Shown in pieces: positions 16,979 to 26,380 of a stretch of 64,000 nt of DNA; the first letter of the stretch is position 1; each line of letters opens with the position of its first letter. The stretch covers positions 1,003,001 to 1,067,000 of the forward strand of contig NC_015555.1 in NCBI RefSeq assembly GCF_000189775.2, given 5' to 3'. The notes below the pieces were generated by a model. It saw only the letters and a program-made list of their open reading frames with translations, was not told the origin of the DNA and searched no databases. The position numbers and the translations under genes were made by a program. The stretch is from Thermoanaerobacterium xylanolyticum LX-11 (GTDB lineage: Bacteria; Bacillota; Thermoanaerobacteria; Thermoanaerobacterales; Thermoanaerobacteraceae).

Positions 16979-18589
16979 TCCTTTTTAAATGATGTAAAGA
17001 ATATGCGGACTGTAGCTGAGGAAGTGATGAAAATAGGGCGCATTTTTGAGCCTGTTATCTCCCACACAGTTGCTCCTTGGTTTGATACTCAATATCACCT
17101 AAAAGTGGTAGAAGAAGTTATGGCTTTTTGTGGATGTGTTGATCAGATCTTTTCAGCATAAAATACATGGCAGGAGTAGAGACTGTTTAAAAATATCACT
17201 GAACTTATTGATACAATAAAGCAGAAGTATCCTGAACTTGCCATAAACTATCACAGGGATATTACAGATGGACTTGCTATGCAGGTTTTTCTATCTGCAG
17301 CCAGGGTTGGTGCAAAATCTTTGATGTCGAAGAAGATATTCTTGTCAGATTTTATGGATATCCATCTGTTTTGACCCTAGAATCTGTGCTAAGAGAGAAA
17401 GGTACTCCTGTTCACTTAAATAGATCTGCTGCAGAGAAAGCTGTTCAGAAAGTAAGAGGATAGAGGAGGGATTTTGACTGAGCGGAGCCTCCATTTAAAG
17501 GTTTTGATCACATGGTAACAAGGCATAAAATGCCGGACGGAACTTTTTCAAGTTCTTTTTAACAGGCAGAAAATGGAGTTTTCCTTAATTTAAAGCCTTA
17601 TATATCCTTGAAGTTATGTCCCTTTACAATCAGATTGTGAAATATTTTGATATGACTCCTGATTCACAGATTACTTGGGCTATCTGTAGTGGAATTGTTA
17701 ATAAACATCCAAAGAAAGGGGAGAAGCTGGGGTTAAACGTGTGATAACGCTTTTAAGAAAATTTGTGAAAGAAAAGAATCACATGGAGTCTGAACAGCAG
17801 TCAGAACTTCTTACAATTTTTACAGGTGTACATGGTGATTTTAAAAATTTCATTTTAGGGCATTATGGAAAGCTTCCTGTGAATTGTCCAGCAGACTGGG
17901 TCTATCGGAGTACTTTTGGAGATGAATGGAAGGAGAAAATAAAGGGAAGAAAAGTAATTTCACTTCTAGAGAGAGTTCCTGATGAGGATTTATCTGCTTT
18001 TAGAAAACAATTAGGAGGAGAACTGGGAAGACCTGCAAAAGAAGGGGAATTCTTTATCTTATGCATCCCAAAGATGCCATAGATTTTATTAAATTTCGTG
18101 AAGAATACGGAGATGTACCTTTAGTTCTTCCAACTAAGGTGTGGAGATAAGGTTAAGAAAAACCAAGTGATAAGGTGAATTTTGACTTGATGACAAAACC
18201 CTATACCATTGAGCTTGCGTCTATTGGCAATGAGATAGACGGTGTAATCCATGTAGTTTTGAAGGTAAACAATAAGACCTATGTTTTTAAGGTAGAACCC
18301 CCAAGAATTAAGAAAATCGAAATTAAAAAAGGTACTAAACCCAATGAAATAGCTTCTCCTAATTAATGGAACAGTTTGGAGAATTGGCAATCCTCAGAGA
18401 GGAACTTTAGAGGTAGGAGATATAGTACATAAAGGAGAGGAGATTGCCAATATTGAAGCCATGAAGATGGAAAATCTTATCATTGCACCTTTTGATGCTC
18501 AGATTGTGGAAATTTGTATAAAAGTAAATCAGATGGTAGAGGAAGGACAACTCATTTTTGTACTTCAGCATCTGGAGAAAACTGCATAA
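16979..18589 (+). pseudogene. Biotin-dependent carboxylase (pyruvate carboxylase/oxaloacetate decarboxylase B-type) pseudogene
   Basis: Consecutive frames give one family. NMRTVAEEVMKIGRIFEPV and APWFDTQYHLKVVEEVMAF come from the carboxyltransferase barrel, DGLAMQVFLSAARVGAK and RFYGYPSVLTLESVLREKG follow, then FTGVHGDFKNFILG (in the open piece 17741-18082) and the biotinyl domain with EAMKM at 18455-18469, where Lys would carry biotin. Many stops and frameshifts interrupt it, and the N-terminal part is missing. The longest open pieces are 17741-18082 and 18175-18366. A functional enzyme is not possible from this copy. Confidence 0.8.
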
Positions 18590-18960
18590 TTGGCGAATCG
18601 AAAACAATGATGTAGGTAAGCAAGCTTTCCTTTGGAATTCAGGGAAAATGTCGTTATCTTCAGTGATTTAGGGGTAAACTATTATGAAGAACGCAATAAA
18701 GAAGCATTTTATGTTAGGATTTAATATTTTTGATTTATTATATAGGGGCAAATCCTTTTAAAATATATGCGAAACATTACTATTTTAGAACTTTTTAGGA
18801 TTTAGTAATAACTTAAGTTTGAAAAGACAAGCGGTGAAATGTCAAGTAGTATTTTTTGGAACCTTGAAAAATAAAGGTCTCAAAAGCTCTAAAAAAGGCA
18901 ACACTTAATAAACCTACCATAAATTGGATAATAATGGAAGGAACTTAGAGTATATTCAGT
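18590..18960. other. Gene-free stretch between carboxylase pseudogene and IS110 element
   Basis: AT-rich, with stops in every frame at short intervals. I see no gene, RNA or convincing repeat here. Confidence 0.5.
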
Positions 18961-18978
18961 TAAAAATACTTATTAAAT

Positions 18979-19707
18979 CTATCCATTACCTCCTGGTTGG
19001 TAGATTTGGCCTTTACTCAGCATAGCAAAGACCAGTCTTACAAGCTTACGTGCCGTTAAGACGAGGGCTCTTTTATGCTGGTGTTTTGTAACCTCATTGT
19101 ACTTCTTGCAGTAGAAATCAGCATACTCTTTTGCGTGTATCCTTACGCAATTAGCTGCTTCTACAAGATAGTACCTTAAATACTGGTTACCGCACTTAGC
19201 TAAAGAGGTATCTTCAGCACTAAAGTTGCCAGATTGATATTTATTCCACACGAGGCCTGCAAATTTAGCTACAGCGCATTCATTTTTAAACCGCTTAACA
19301 TCGCCAATCTCAGCCACAAGGCCTGCGGCTAATACATTACCGAAACCTGGAATAGTAGTCAGAGTTTGGTGAAAGCCATTAAGCTGTTTAGAGATTTCTT
19401 TGTCAAGTTTTTTAAGTTGTGACTCAAGAAATCTTATATTTTCAAGAGTCATGGTCAAAGTCATGCTAACAGTATCGCACATGTCAGGATTAAGACGATA
19501 TGCCCTATTAGCAGCAGACTTAAGTGTCTTAGCAATTTCTTCGGGATTTTTCAATCTATTGTTGCCATGACTCAAGACAAAATCTACAAGTTCCTCCACA
19601 GGCATAACAGCGATCTCATCAGGAGTAAAAGAATCAAAAACAGAAGTAGATGCTGAGCCAAAGACGTCGCTAAAAAGACAGTCTTCCTTGTATGAAGAGA
19701 ACTTGAG
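18979..19707 (-). pseudogene. IS110-family transposase, C-terminal part
   Basis: Reads KFSSYKEDCLFSDVFGSAS from the insertion point, then a coiled segment and the Transposase_20 domain with LTTIPGFGNVLAAGLVAEIG and KYQSGNFSAEDTSLAKCGN. An ATG at 19605 gives a 208-residue open frame, but it is only the C-terminal half. It continues the frame of the N-terminal part at 21681-22191 once the nested element is removed. Confidence 0.85.
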
Positions 19708-21680
19708 TGTGATTTCGGAAACTAATTTCCAGCGTCATACTATGGCATAAATTAAAAATTAGATACAGAAAATAACAAAGCCTTTGCGATAAAATACTGA
19801 AAAGAGGAAAGAAAATGTAAAATAATGAAAATCAATTTAAAAAAAGAGTATAAGAAATAAAGCCTAATAAAATAGGTTTAAAAATTAACAGTATATGGAA
19901 TCTCAATATTTATGCTGCTCTACCTAATAATCCATCAAGCATAGAAATAAAATCAAACTTAGATTTTTTCAATCTAGCATCAAGATGGATATTAATAGAA
20001 TGTATCATAATCCAGAAAGACCAACGCTTTTTGCCTCTGGTTTTAGATAGCTCCAACTCATAGTCATTAAGAAGCCTTTTGTTAACACGCTCAGAAGAAG
20101 TTCGCTTTTTCATCTCGCCTTTCCATTCATCAGAACCACGTGGAATGACGGTAAACAAGCGAGGATCAGATGAAGGCTTCGTATAAACGGTTCTACCATA
20201 ATCAGAAGAGGAGCACTTATCTTTACAATTACATGAATCAACTTTACCAGTCGCAAAAGGACAGCGCCATTTAATTCTGTTACGGTCTTTCATAAAACCA
20301 TTGTAAACCATAGGTAATCCTGCCATACAGACAGGAATACCATTTTCATTGATTTTAATAGTACCTTGGTACTTGCTGTTGTTTTTATTCTTCTTATTAA
20401 GCGGAATTACAGGTTTAATATTCCACTTATTAAGAAGATGATAAGTAGGGTAATTATCATGAGCACAATCACCAATAAATTTATCAAAAACGAAATCAGG
20501 ATACAAAGCCCTTGCTTCAGACAAAGCAATAATAGCAGTAACACCATCATAACGAGGAGCCTCAACCAAGCGAAGATAAATCGGAATATCAGATTTAAGC
20601 TCTTCGTTGTATGTCACTAAAAAATAACCAGAATAACCATAAAACCATGTCTCATGATAACTATCCCAACCATAGCGAGCATCGGGGTCAGAGAACTTGC
20701 GATGGCAGTCACAATTAAATATACCCTTATTAGCACAATCACAAGTTCTAATACCGAAAGGACTTCCGCCGGTTTTAATACAAGTACCGTCACCGGAAAT
20801 AGTAAGTTTTTCAATATCACCGAGGATGCCATCATTGGCGGAAGGCCTAACAGCAACATCGGCAAAAATTTGTTGAAGAAGCTTCTCAGGTCTTGACTCA
20901 AAAATTTTACCCTGTAAAGCCAAATCAACAAATTTCTGTATAATACCAGGGTGGCGTGGTGGAAGCTTCTGATTTTTAGCAAGTTTTTTACGTGGTTTGC
21001 GTTTAAAAGGATGTAGAGAATCCTGTCGGTCTTTTTCAATATCAGGATCCTCAAGCCATAACCTGTTAATCAAGTCATAATGAGTACCAACACCAGGAAT
21101 ATTATCAGGAGACACGCCAATCATGTAACACAAAAGGTCATCATGATGAAGCATGTAAACCCATTTAGTAATACTGTGACATTTAAGAAGAGACATAAGT
21201 ACAAAAGACCGAAAAATTTCAGGCTGATTTTTGGCTGGAGAACCAGTATTAGAATAATAAGGTTCCAGTACAGGTTTAAGAACATCAAGATCTAAATTAT
21301 AGAGTTTAGATAAAGCTTCAGAAAATTGAATGACACGATTTTTATCTGAAGCATAAATGGGTTGAATATTTTCGACAAGGAAAGACTTATAATCAGGATG
21401 CGAACGCCATGCGCCCAACATAAAATCACCTCAATAACAAGTAGTATGGTAAAAACACCATCCATTTCGATTATTGGGGCGATTTAAAAAAGTCAAGATA
21501 GAATGTAACCATATATGTTAAAAAAAGGAAAATATAAAGAAAAAATCTTACAATGTAAATAAAGATGTAAATGAATTGGAAATCGAAAAAGGATTTCAGA
21601 ATGAAATTTTGGGGGATAAATTTAAAAGATGTCTCCTGAAATTCAGATATATCAAGCAACAGAAGTTGCCGAAAATATTC
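19708..21680 (-). mobile_element. Nested insertion sequence with DDE-type transposase
   Basis: About 1.97 kb flanked by the 6-bp direct repeat CTTGAG (19702-19707 and 21681-21686), the expected target duplication. Ends carry an imperfect inverted repeat: ATTTCGGAAACT on the left and TTTTCGGCAACT (reverse strand) on the right, 10 of 12 matching. Removing it joins LLYLK to FSSYKEDC in frame in the IS110 transposase. The exact outer tip bases are uncertain by one or two positions. Confidence 0.8.
19910..21421 (-). CDS. DDE-type transposase with DUF772-like N-terminal domain
   Basis: A 503-residue protein. The N-terminal segment PEIFRSFVLMSLLKCHSITK and the following region resemble DUF772-type transposase domains. 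The central part has TISGDGTCIKTGG (candidate first Asp), FDKFIGDCAHDNYPTYHLL (candidate second Asp) and cysteine-rich insertions (CDCANKGIFNCDCH; CNCKDKC). A basic C-terminal tail follows. The frame is uninterrupted, so it may still be active. The start ATG (21419-21421) is preceded by AGGTGATTTT. IS family (IS4/IS1634-like, IS1182-like or unclassified) cannot be settled by eye. Confidence 0.75.
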   Translation of the reverse strand: MLGAWRSHPDYKSFLVENIQPIYASDKNRVIQFSEALSKLYNLDLDVLKPVLEPYYSNTGSPAKNQPEIFRSFVLMSLLKCHSITKWVYMLHHDDLLCYMIGVSPDNIPGVGTHYDLINRLWLEDPDIEKDRQDSLHPFKRKPRKKLAKNQKLPPRHPGIIQKFVDLALQGKIFESRPEKLLQQIFADVAVRPSANDGILGDIEKLTISGDGTCIKTGGSPFGIRTCDCANKGIFNCDCHRKFSDPDARYGWDSYHETWFYGYSGYFLVTYNEELKSDIPIYLRLVEAPRYDGVTAIIALSEARALYPDFVFDKFIGDCAHDNYPTYHLLNKWNIKPVIPLNKKNKNNSKYQGTIKINENGIPVCMAGLPMVYNGFMKDRNRIKWRCPFATGKVDSCNCKDKCSSSDYGRTVYTKPSSDPRLFTVIPRGSDEWKGEMKKRTSSERVNKRLLNDYELELSKTRGKKRWSFWIMIHSINIHLDARLKKSKFDFISMLDGLLGRAA

Positions 21681-22191
21681 CTTGAGATAAAGGAGGTTCA
21701 AAGCTCTGCTCTTTTCACTGGATATAGTTTGTACCAGATGGTATCTAAAACGAGTAAGGCGCTGTAGCGCAGCATACCTAAAGTCAGGCATAGGAGTAGG
21801 GTTTACCCTACCGAATCTGACACAATCAGCAATGATTCTGGCATCAAAATCGTCAGTTTTAGGCAAATAGGTATAAGCCTTTTTAAAACCCTTGACTTAA
21901 CCTGGATTCATAACAAAGAATTTAGGGTTAAAAGGTGCCAGGTCAGGAGAAGAAGCCAGGTGAAGATGGAGGTGCCATGCATAATAAGAAGTGGCTTCCA
22001 TACCAATTTTGACACAGAAAGCATTAATAGCGTTAGCATGAGAAATCACCTCAGAGATGATACAAAGCACCTGGGATATCATTAGAAACCGAAAAAGGTT
22101 TCTTAATGAGGTTATTGCCATCTTGATCAATAAAGAAAACAGAATTAGATTGACTGCTTACGTCTATACCGACGAATAAAGTACTGGGCAC
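21681..22191 (-). pseudogene. IS110-family transposase, N-terminal part with frameshift and nonsense mutation
   Basis: The start is probably GTG 22191 (VPSTLFVGIDVSSQSNSVFF), with GGAGGA 6 bases upstream; GIDVSS carries the first catalytic Asp. A frameshift occurs near 22065-22080, after which the frame reads HANAINAFCVKIGMEATSYY. A TAA near 21896 replaces the usual Gln in NPG-stop-VKGFKKAYTYLPKTD. The protein continues to SEKSRALNLLYLK at the nested insertion. The gene was therefore dead from three independent lesions, counting the insertion. Confidence 0.85.
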
Positions 22192-22529
22192 GTAAATTCC
22201 TCCTTTCATTAAAAAAATTGAGAACCAGTACCAGGTTAATCCCTGACAGATTACCGAGAAACAGCCTCGCGATATCAGAACTATATCAATACTCATAGGA
22301 TACACCGTATGGATGCTGAAACATACGGAAGAGTATGATATGGACAGCAAGCGAGTCAGAACTAAACGAGTAATCCCAGGGGTGCAGTCTTAGACGAGAA
22401 GTACCCTAAAGTAGGGTCTTCAGGAGGTTTTCAGAGCGACCCTGAAACCAAATTCTAAAAATAGTTTAACAGAGACAACCTGAAGAAGAAAGAGGGAATT
22501 CGTGTACTACAAATGCAAAATGCAGCGAT

Positions 22530-22660
22530 CCAGCATACATCGAATAGAAGATTATATGTTTGGCTGATGTATGGTCAAGCCTAAAATGAACTCACTGCGT
22601 TCGGGCTTGACAACCCATCATCCCAAACATAGATAGTAGTTATGCGATGTATGCATAAGT
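22530..22660 (-). ncRNA. Candidate bridge RNA of the minus-strand IS110 element
   Basis: Three nested perfect stems: GCATACATCG (22533-22542) with CGATGTATGC (22645-22654); ATGTTTGG (22556-22563) with CCAAACAT (22623-22630); GTCAAGCC (22574-22581) with GGCTTGAC (22604-22611). They are separated by two internal loops of about 13/14 and 10/11 bases and capped by a loop with TCACTGCGTTC. Two internal loops are the arrangement used by IS110 bridge RNAs to pair with target and donor. A diverged copy at 6890-7010 keeps the pairings. It is placed upstream of the transposase gene, on the same strand. Confidence 0.6.
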
Positions 22661-22737
22661 ATCAAGTGGCACTTGAAAGAGCTAATAATGACGAAATTAA
22701 AAAAAACAATATTCAATTATCAAGGTTCAATTAAATT

Positions 22738-22778
22738 TTGTAATCTTTTTAAAGATCGATCTTTTTGGTTGATTACAA
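22738..22778 (+). promoter_or_regulatory. Palindromic leader element upstream of ptsI
   Basis: TTGTAATC (22738-22745) and GATTACAA (22771-22778) enclose the palindrome AAAGATCGATCTTT (22751-22764). It ends 27 bases before the ptsI start, so it lies in the leader or at the promoter. It could be an operator or an RNA hairpin controlling ptsI. No T-run typical of a terminator follows the outer arm. Confidence 0.45.
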
Positions 22779-22804
22779 ATCATATTATACGAGGAGGAAA
22801 AGAA

Positions 22805-24532
22805 ATGTTAAAAGGTGTTGCAGCATCACCAGGTATTGCAATAGGCAAGGTATTTTTATACACAAAGAAATTTGCAGAAATTAATACTCAAAGTATTGAT
22901 GAAGCAATGGTGGAAGATGAGATTGCAAAATTTGAAAATTCGATTAAATTAACAAAAGAACAAATAGAAAAGATCAAAGAAAAAACAGAAAGAGAATTTG
23001 GTAAAGACAAAGCAGCAATTTTTGAAGCGCATTTAATGTTGGTGAATGATTCAGAGTTTCATGATTCTGTAAAAAACATGATAAAAAATGAGCATGTAAC
23101 AGCAGATAATGCAGTAAATCAAGTGATAGAACAACATGCGTCTATGATGGAATCCTTAGATGATAAATATTTAAAAGAAAGAGCAGTTGACTTAAGAGAT
23201 GTTGGAAGTCGAATAATAAATAATTTGTTTAGAATTATCAATGTCAACTTGTCAGAGCTTGATGAAAAAGTGATAATCATAGCAAAAGACTTGACACCGT
23301 CAGACACTGCTACGATGAGAAAAGAGATGGTTCTGGGGTTTGCTACAGACGTAGGAGGAAGGACGTCTCACACAGCGATCATGGCCCGTTCATTGGAGAT
23401 ACCAGCAGTCGTTGGCACAGGCAATGTAACTCAGAGTGTCGTAGGTGGAGAGACTGCAATAATCGATGGCAACGAAGGGATAGTGATAATAAATCCAGAT
23501 GATGCCACGTTGAAGGAATATGAAGAAAAACTTAATAAATATAAGATGAAAGTTGAAAAGCTAAAAGAGTTTAAGGATCTGCCTGCAATGACAACAGATG
23601 GTGAAAAGTCAATGTTAGCTGCTAATATCGGTACACCAAATGATGTAGAAGGTGCTTTGAAGAACGGTGCAGAAGGCATTGGCTTATTCAGGACAGAATT
23701 TCTTTATATGAATAGAAACAATTTCCCAACTGAAGAGGAACAGTTTGAAGCGTATAAATATGTAGCTGAGAAGATGAATGGAAAACCTGTTACAATAAGG
23801 ACATTAGATATTGGTGGCGATAAGAAGTTACCATATTTAAATATGCCAGATGAGATGAATCCATTCCTTGGTTATAGGGCAATAAGGCTTTGTCTAGATG
23901 AAAAAGAAATGTTTAAGACTCAACTTAGAGCCTTACTTAGAGCAAGTGCTTATGGAAACATATTGATAATGTACCCAATGATTTCGTCGGTTGTAGAGGT
24001 TAGAAAGGCGAATGCGATATTAAATGAAGTAAAAGAAGAACTTGATGCTAAAGACATTAAATATGATAAGAATATAAAAGTTGGTGTAATGATTGAGATA
24101 CCATCGGCCGCAGTAACTGCTGATATAATAGCAAAAGAGGTTGATTTCTTTAGTATAGGTACAAATGATCTCTGTCAGTATACGCTTGCTGTTGATAGGA
24201 TGAATGAAAAGATAAAAGACTATTATAAACCATTCAATCTAGCGATTTTGCGTCTTATAAAAAATGTAATTGATGCATCTCATAAAGAAGGTATATTTAC
24301 AGCTATGTGTGGTGAAATGGCAGGAGATCCTCTAACAACAGTTATTTTATTAGGACTTGGCCTTGATGAGTTCTCAATGAGCGCAAGTTCAATACCAACT
24401 ATAAAAAATATCATAAGAAATGTATCTAAAAAGAAAGCACAAGAGTTTGCAAAAATGGTAATGGAAATGTCGACACCTGATGAAATCGAAGAAGCGTCGA
24501 GAAAGTTTTTAAATGAAATAACAGCTGATTAA
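22805..24532 (+). CDS. ptsI: Phosphoenolpyruvate-protein phosphotransferase (PTS enzyme I)
   Basis: A 575-residue cytoplasmic enzyme that starts the PTS phosphate chain by moving phosphate from PEP to HPr. Features in order: N-terminal KGVAASPGIAIGK; HPr-binding helical part; phospho-His 189 in GGRTSHTAIMARS, the position known from E. coli; the PEP-binding barrel with GIGLFRTEFLYM; and the Cys/Arg active-site region AMCGEMAGDP. ATG 22805 is preceded by GAGGAGG; 44 in-frame codons upstream are not needed. No ptsH is adjacent. It feeds the PTS proteins elsewhere in the window. The IS110 element ends just upstream, so its promoter must lie in the 120-base gap or the element. Confidence 0.95.
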   Translation: MLKGVAASPGIAIGKVFLYTKKFAEINTQSIDEAMVEDEIAKFENSIKLTKEQIEKIKEKTEREFGKDKAAIFEAHLMLVNDSEFHDSVKNMIKNEHVTADNAVNQVIEQHASMMESLDDKYLKERAVDLRDVGSRIINNLFRIINVNLSELDEKVIIIAKDLTPSDTATMRKEMVLGFATDVGGRTSHTAIMARSLEIPAVVGTGNVTQSVVGGETAIIDGNEGIVIINPDDATLKEYEEKLNKYKMKVEKLKEFKDLPAMTTDGEKSMLAANIGTPNDVEGALKNGAEGIGLFRTEFLYMNRNNFPTEEEQFEAYKYVAEKMNGKPVTIRTLDIGGDKKLPYLNMPDEMNPFLGYRAIRLCLDEKEMFKTQLRALLRASAYGNILIMYPMISSVVEVRKANAILNEVKEELDAKDIKYDKNIKVGVMIEIPSAAVTADIIAKEVDFFSIGTNDLCQYTLAVDRMNEKIKDYYKPFNLAILRLIKNVIDASHKEGIFTAMCGEMAGDPLTTVILLGLGLDEFSMSASSIPTIKNIIRNVSKKKAQEFAKMVMEMSTPDEIEEASRKFLNEITAD

Positions 24533-24535
24533 TTA

Positions 24536-24580
24536 AAAACCTCTGGTATTGAGATGAATATACCAGAGGTTTTTAAATTT
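24536..24580 (+). terminator. Terminator of ptsI
   Basis: AAAACCTCTGGTAT (24536-24549) pairs with ATACCAGAGGTTTT (24560-24573), a 14-bp stem followed by a T-rich stretch. Confidence 0.88.
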
Positions 24581-24686
24581 TTTTAAATTATAAAATGAAA
24601 TTTAAGTCGTCAATATATAAAGCAAAGACCATTGACTACTGTTATTATATTAAAAATATTAAGAATAGTTTATAAGAGATGTTTAC

Positions 24687-24968
24687 ATGTTCAAATATAT
24701 GGAGGCAGAGTTATTTTGCTTACATTGCAACAAAAACACAAATCACGTTATTTTTTATAATAATGACGGAAAAATTATTAGAATCAAATGCCAACAATGT
24801 AAAACTGAAATAGGATTAAAAGATGATTTTATTGCAAAAAATAATGGGTTATTAGAAAAGTCTTTTAAGATAACAGAAGAGTTGATAAGCGAATTAAATA
24901 AATTTTTATTTTCAGTACCCATTAAAATTTTAAAAACTCCAAGTGATTATGTAAATGAAAAAAATTAA
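24687..24968 (+). CDS. Small zinc-ribbon-like protein (clostridial bh-protein type)
   Basis: 93 residues with CLHC near the N terminus and CQQC about 23 residues later, a four-cysteine zinc-ribbon pattern, then a helical tail with FLFSVPIKILKTP. It resembles a small conserved clostridial protein of unknown role that I know as bh protein. The start is uncertain: ATG 24687 and ATG 24702 (MEAELFCLHC) are both possible and neither has a strong ribosome site. A terminator follows. Confidence 0.6.
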   Translation: MFKYMEAELFCLHCNKNTNHVIFYNNDGKIIRIKCQQCKTEIGLKDDFIAKNNGLLEKSFKITEELISELNKFLFSVPIKILKTPSDYVNEKN

Positions 24969-24986
24969 AGTAAAAATGTTTAAATT

Positions 24987-25012
24987 GCGGCTATAATAGC
25001 CGATTTTTTTTA
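24987..25012 (+). terminator. Terminator after the zinc-ribbon protein gene
   Basis: GCGGCTAT and ATAGCCG form a short stem (about 24987-25002), followed by eight Ts. Confidence 0.8.
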
Positions 25013-25033
25013 ATAAAGTTATCTATGTTGTTC

Positions 25034-25411
25034 CTAAAGAACATCTTTTTTTAATTTATCCCATATTCCATCATCATAAATTACAATACCTTTTTCAATT
25101 GCTTCCACAGAAATTGGATTTTTTTTAAAATACAGCAATTTAAATTCATTAGTGTTATAGCCCTTTGGTTCGATTGCATCAAAAACATGATCGTATAATA
25201 GTTTCATCCTTTCCTTATAATTAACAGGTATTTTATCCGATATTAATATTACGTCAATATCACTACTATCGTTAAAATCCCCTCTGGCAACTGAACCGAT
25301 TATAATAGCACACATAGGATGTAAAACATCGCTAATAATTTCTGAGTATTTCTTACCTATATCTATAAGATTATTCCTTTTCTTTTCCCTTATTATCATT
25401 GCTGCATTCAT
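25034..25411 (-). CDS. Nucleotidyltransferase-fold protein (MNT/KNTase-like)
   Basis: A 125-residue protein with the polymerase-beta-type motif GSVARGDFNDSSDIDV: the GS-x-RG loop and the DxD metal pair. Such minimal nucleotidyltransferases often pair with a HEPN protein as toxin-antitoxin modules that adenylylate their partner, but no HEPN gene adjoins here, so the role is open. GGAGG lies 8 bases before ATG 25411. Confidence 0.75.
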   Translation of the reverse strand: MNAAMIIREKKRNNLIDIGKKYSEIISDVLHPMCAIIIGSVARGDFNDSSDIDVILISDKIPVNYKERMKLLYDHVFDAIEPKGYNTNEFKLLYFKKNPISVEAIEKGIVIYDDGIWDKLKKDVL

Positions 25412-25442
25412 TTATGTATTCCTCCACACAATTTAAAATAAA

Positions 25443-25479
25443 CCTCCAACCACCCCTTACATCAATAAGTGGTTGGAGG
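25443..25479 (-). terminator. Terminator of the aldo/keto reductase gene
   Basis: CCTCCAACCAC (25443-25453) and GTGGTTGGAGG (25469-25479) form an 11-bp stem; on the minus strand it is followed by a T-rich run. It separates the reductase from the nucleotidyltransferase gene downstream. Confidence 0.82.
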
Positions 25480-25487
25480 TATTGTCT

Positions 25488-26330
25488 TTATGCATGAAAT
25501 ATTGGTTCTACGCCTTTAGCGATTTCTTTTAGATGGTTGATTTCATCCTCTGTGATTTCTTTAAAGTTTTCTGCCACTTCCAGTGCCAATGGGAAATATG
25601 ATTCATCACCAGGTGGTATTGCGGCAGTAACTGGCTGAGACAATGTAAATCTCAATGCCAGCTTTGCAATTTCTTTGTCTTCTACTGGCGTATACCAAGT
25701 TTTTGGATGTGATGTATCATTTTGAGATTTTGTCGTAAATGCCATTGCTTTTATGGCAAGCCTGCCTATATTTTTTGAAATTGCTTTTTCAATAACTTGA
25801 GGTCCAAAATTTCCATTAAAATAATTTACAAAATTTACTGGAAACAATATTGCATCGAAATCAAAGGCATCCATAAGCTTTAAAGCAATATCGACAGAAT
25901 GTGCAGAAAATCCTGTATATCTTATCTTTCCATCTTTTTTTGCTTTGTCTAAAAGCTCCAGCACACCGCCGTGGCTTATAGCTTTATTGTAGTCATCTTC
26001 TGTCTTCATTTCATGCAATTGATATAAATCAAAATAGTCAGTTTTTAGCCTTTTAAAAGACTCTGTCATTTCCTTTAAAGCACTTTCTTCTGTACGACCG
26101 TCAGTTTTACATGCCAAAAATATTTTTTCTCTTTTGCCGACCAAAGCATTTCCAAGTTTAATCTCTGCATCGCCATAACTGGGGGATACGTCAAAATAAT
26201 TAATTCCTCGATCTATAGCGTAAGATACCAAGTCATTAGCTTTGCTTTGCTCCATATTCATGACAAGTATACCCCCAAATCCTATTATTGAAAGTTCTTC
26301 GCCGGTATTTCCTAAAATTCTTTTAATCAT
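25488..26330 (-). CDS. Aldo/keto reductase family oxidoreductase
   Basis: A 280-residue TIM-barrel NADPH-type reductase. The catalytic set is visible: Asp and Tyr in NYFDVSPSYGDAE, Lys in IFLACKTD, His in YQLHEM. It begins with RILGNTGEELSIIGFGG, usual for the family. Substrate unknown. ATG 26330 has GGGGTGG upstream. A single-gene unit with its own terminator. Confidence 0.88.
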   Translation of the reverse strand: MIKRILGNTGEELSIIGFGGILVMNMEQSKANDLVSYAIDRGINYFDVSPSYGDAEIKLGNALVGKREKIFLACKTDGRTEESALKEMTESFKRLKTDYFDLYQLHEMKTEDDYNKAISHGGVLELLDKAKKDGKIRYTGFSAHSVDIALKLMDAFDFDAILFPVNFVNYFNGNFGPQVIEKAISKNIGRLAIKAMAFTTKSQNDTSHPKTWYTPVEDKEIAKLALRFTLSQPVTAAIPPGDESYFPLALEVAENFKEITEDEINHLKEIAKGVEPIFHA

Positions 26331-26380
26331 TTACACCACCCCTTAAGGCTATGATATAACATAAAGGTGGCAAAATCAAG

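Larger units (their letters stand above)
18960..22685 (-). mobile_element. IS110-family element split by a nested DDE-type insertion sequence
   Basis: The transposase gene runs on the minus strand from 22191 to 18979, interrupted at 19708-21680 by another element. The non-coding 5' end (22192-22685) holds the candidate bridge RNA, the IS110-subgroup layout (RNA upstream of the gene). Exact ends are not determinable from the sequence alone; the palindrome TCAAGTGGCACTTGA (22662-22676) lies close to the right end and has a diverged counterpart near 7030 in the deletion derivative. Confidence 0.75.

Noticed and set aside
24687-25411. Zinc-ribbon protein and nucleotidyltransferase as a toxin-antitoxin pair
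   Set aside because: They are on opposite strands with terminators between, and no HEPN-like protein is present.
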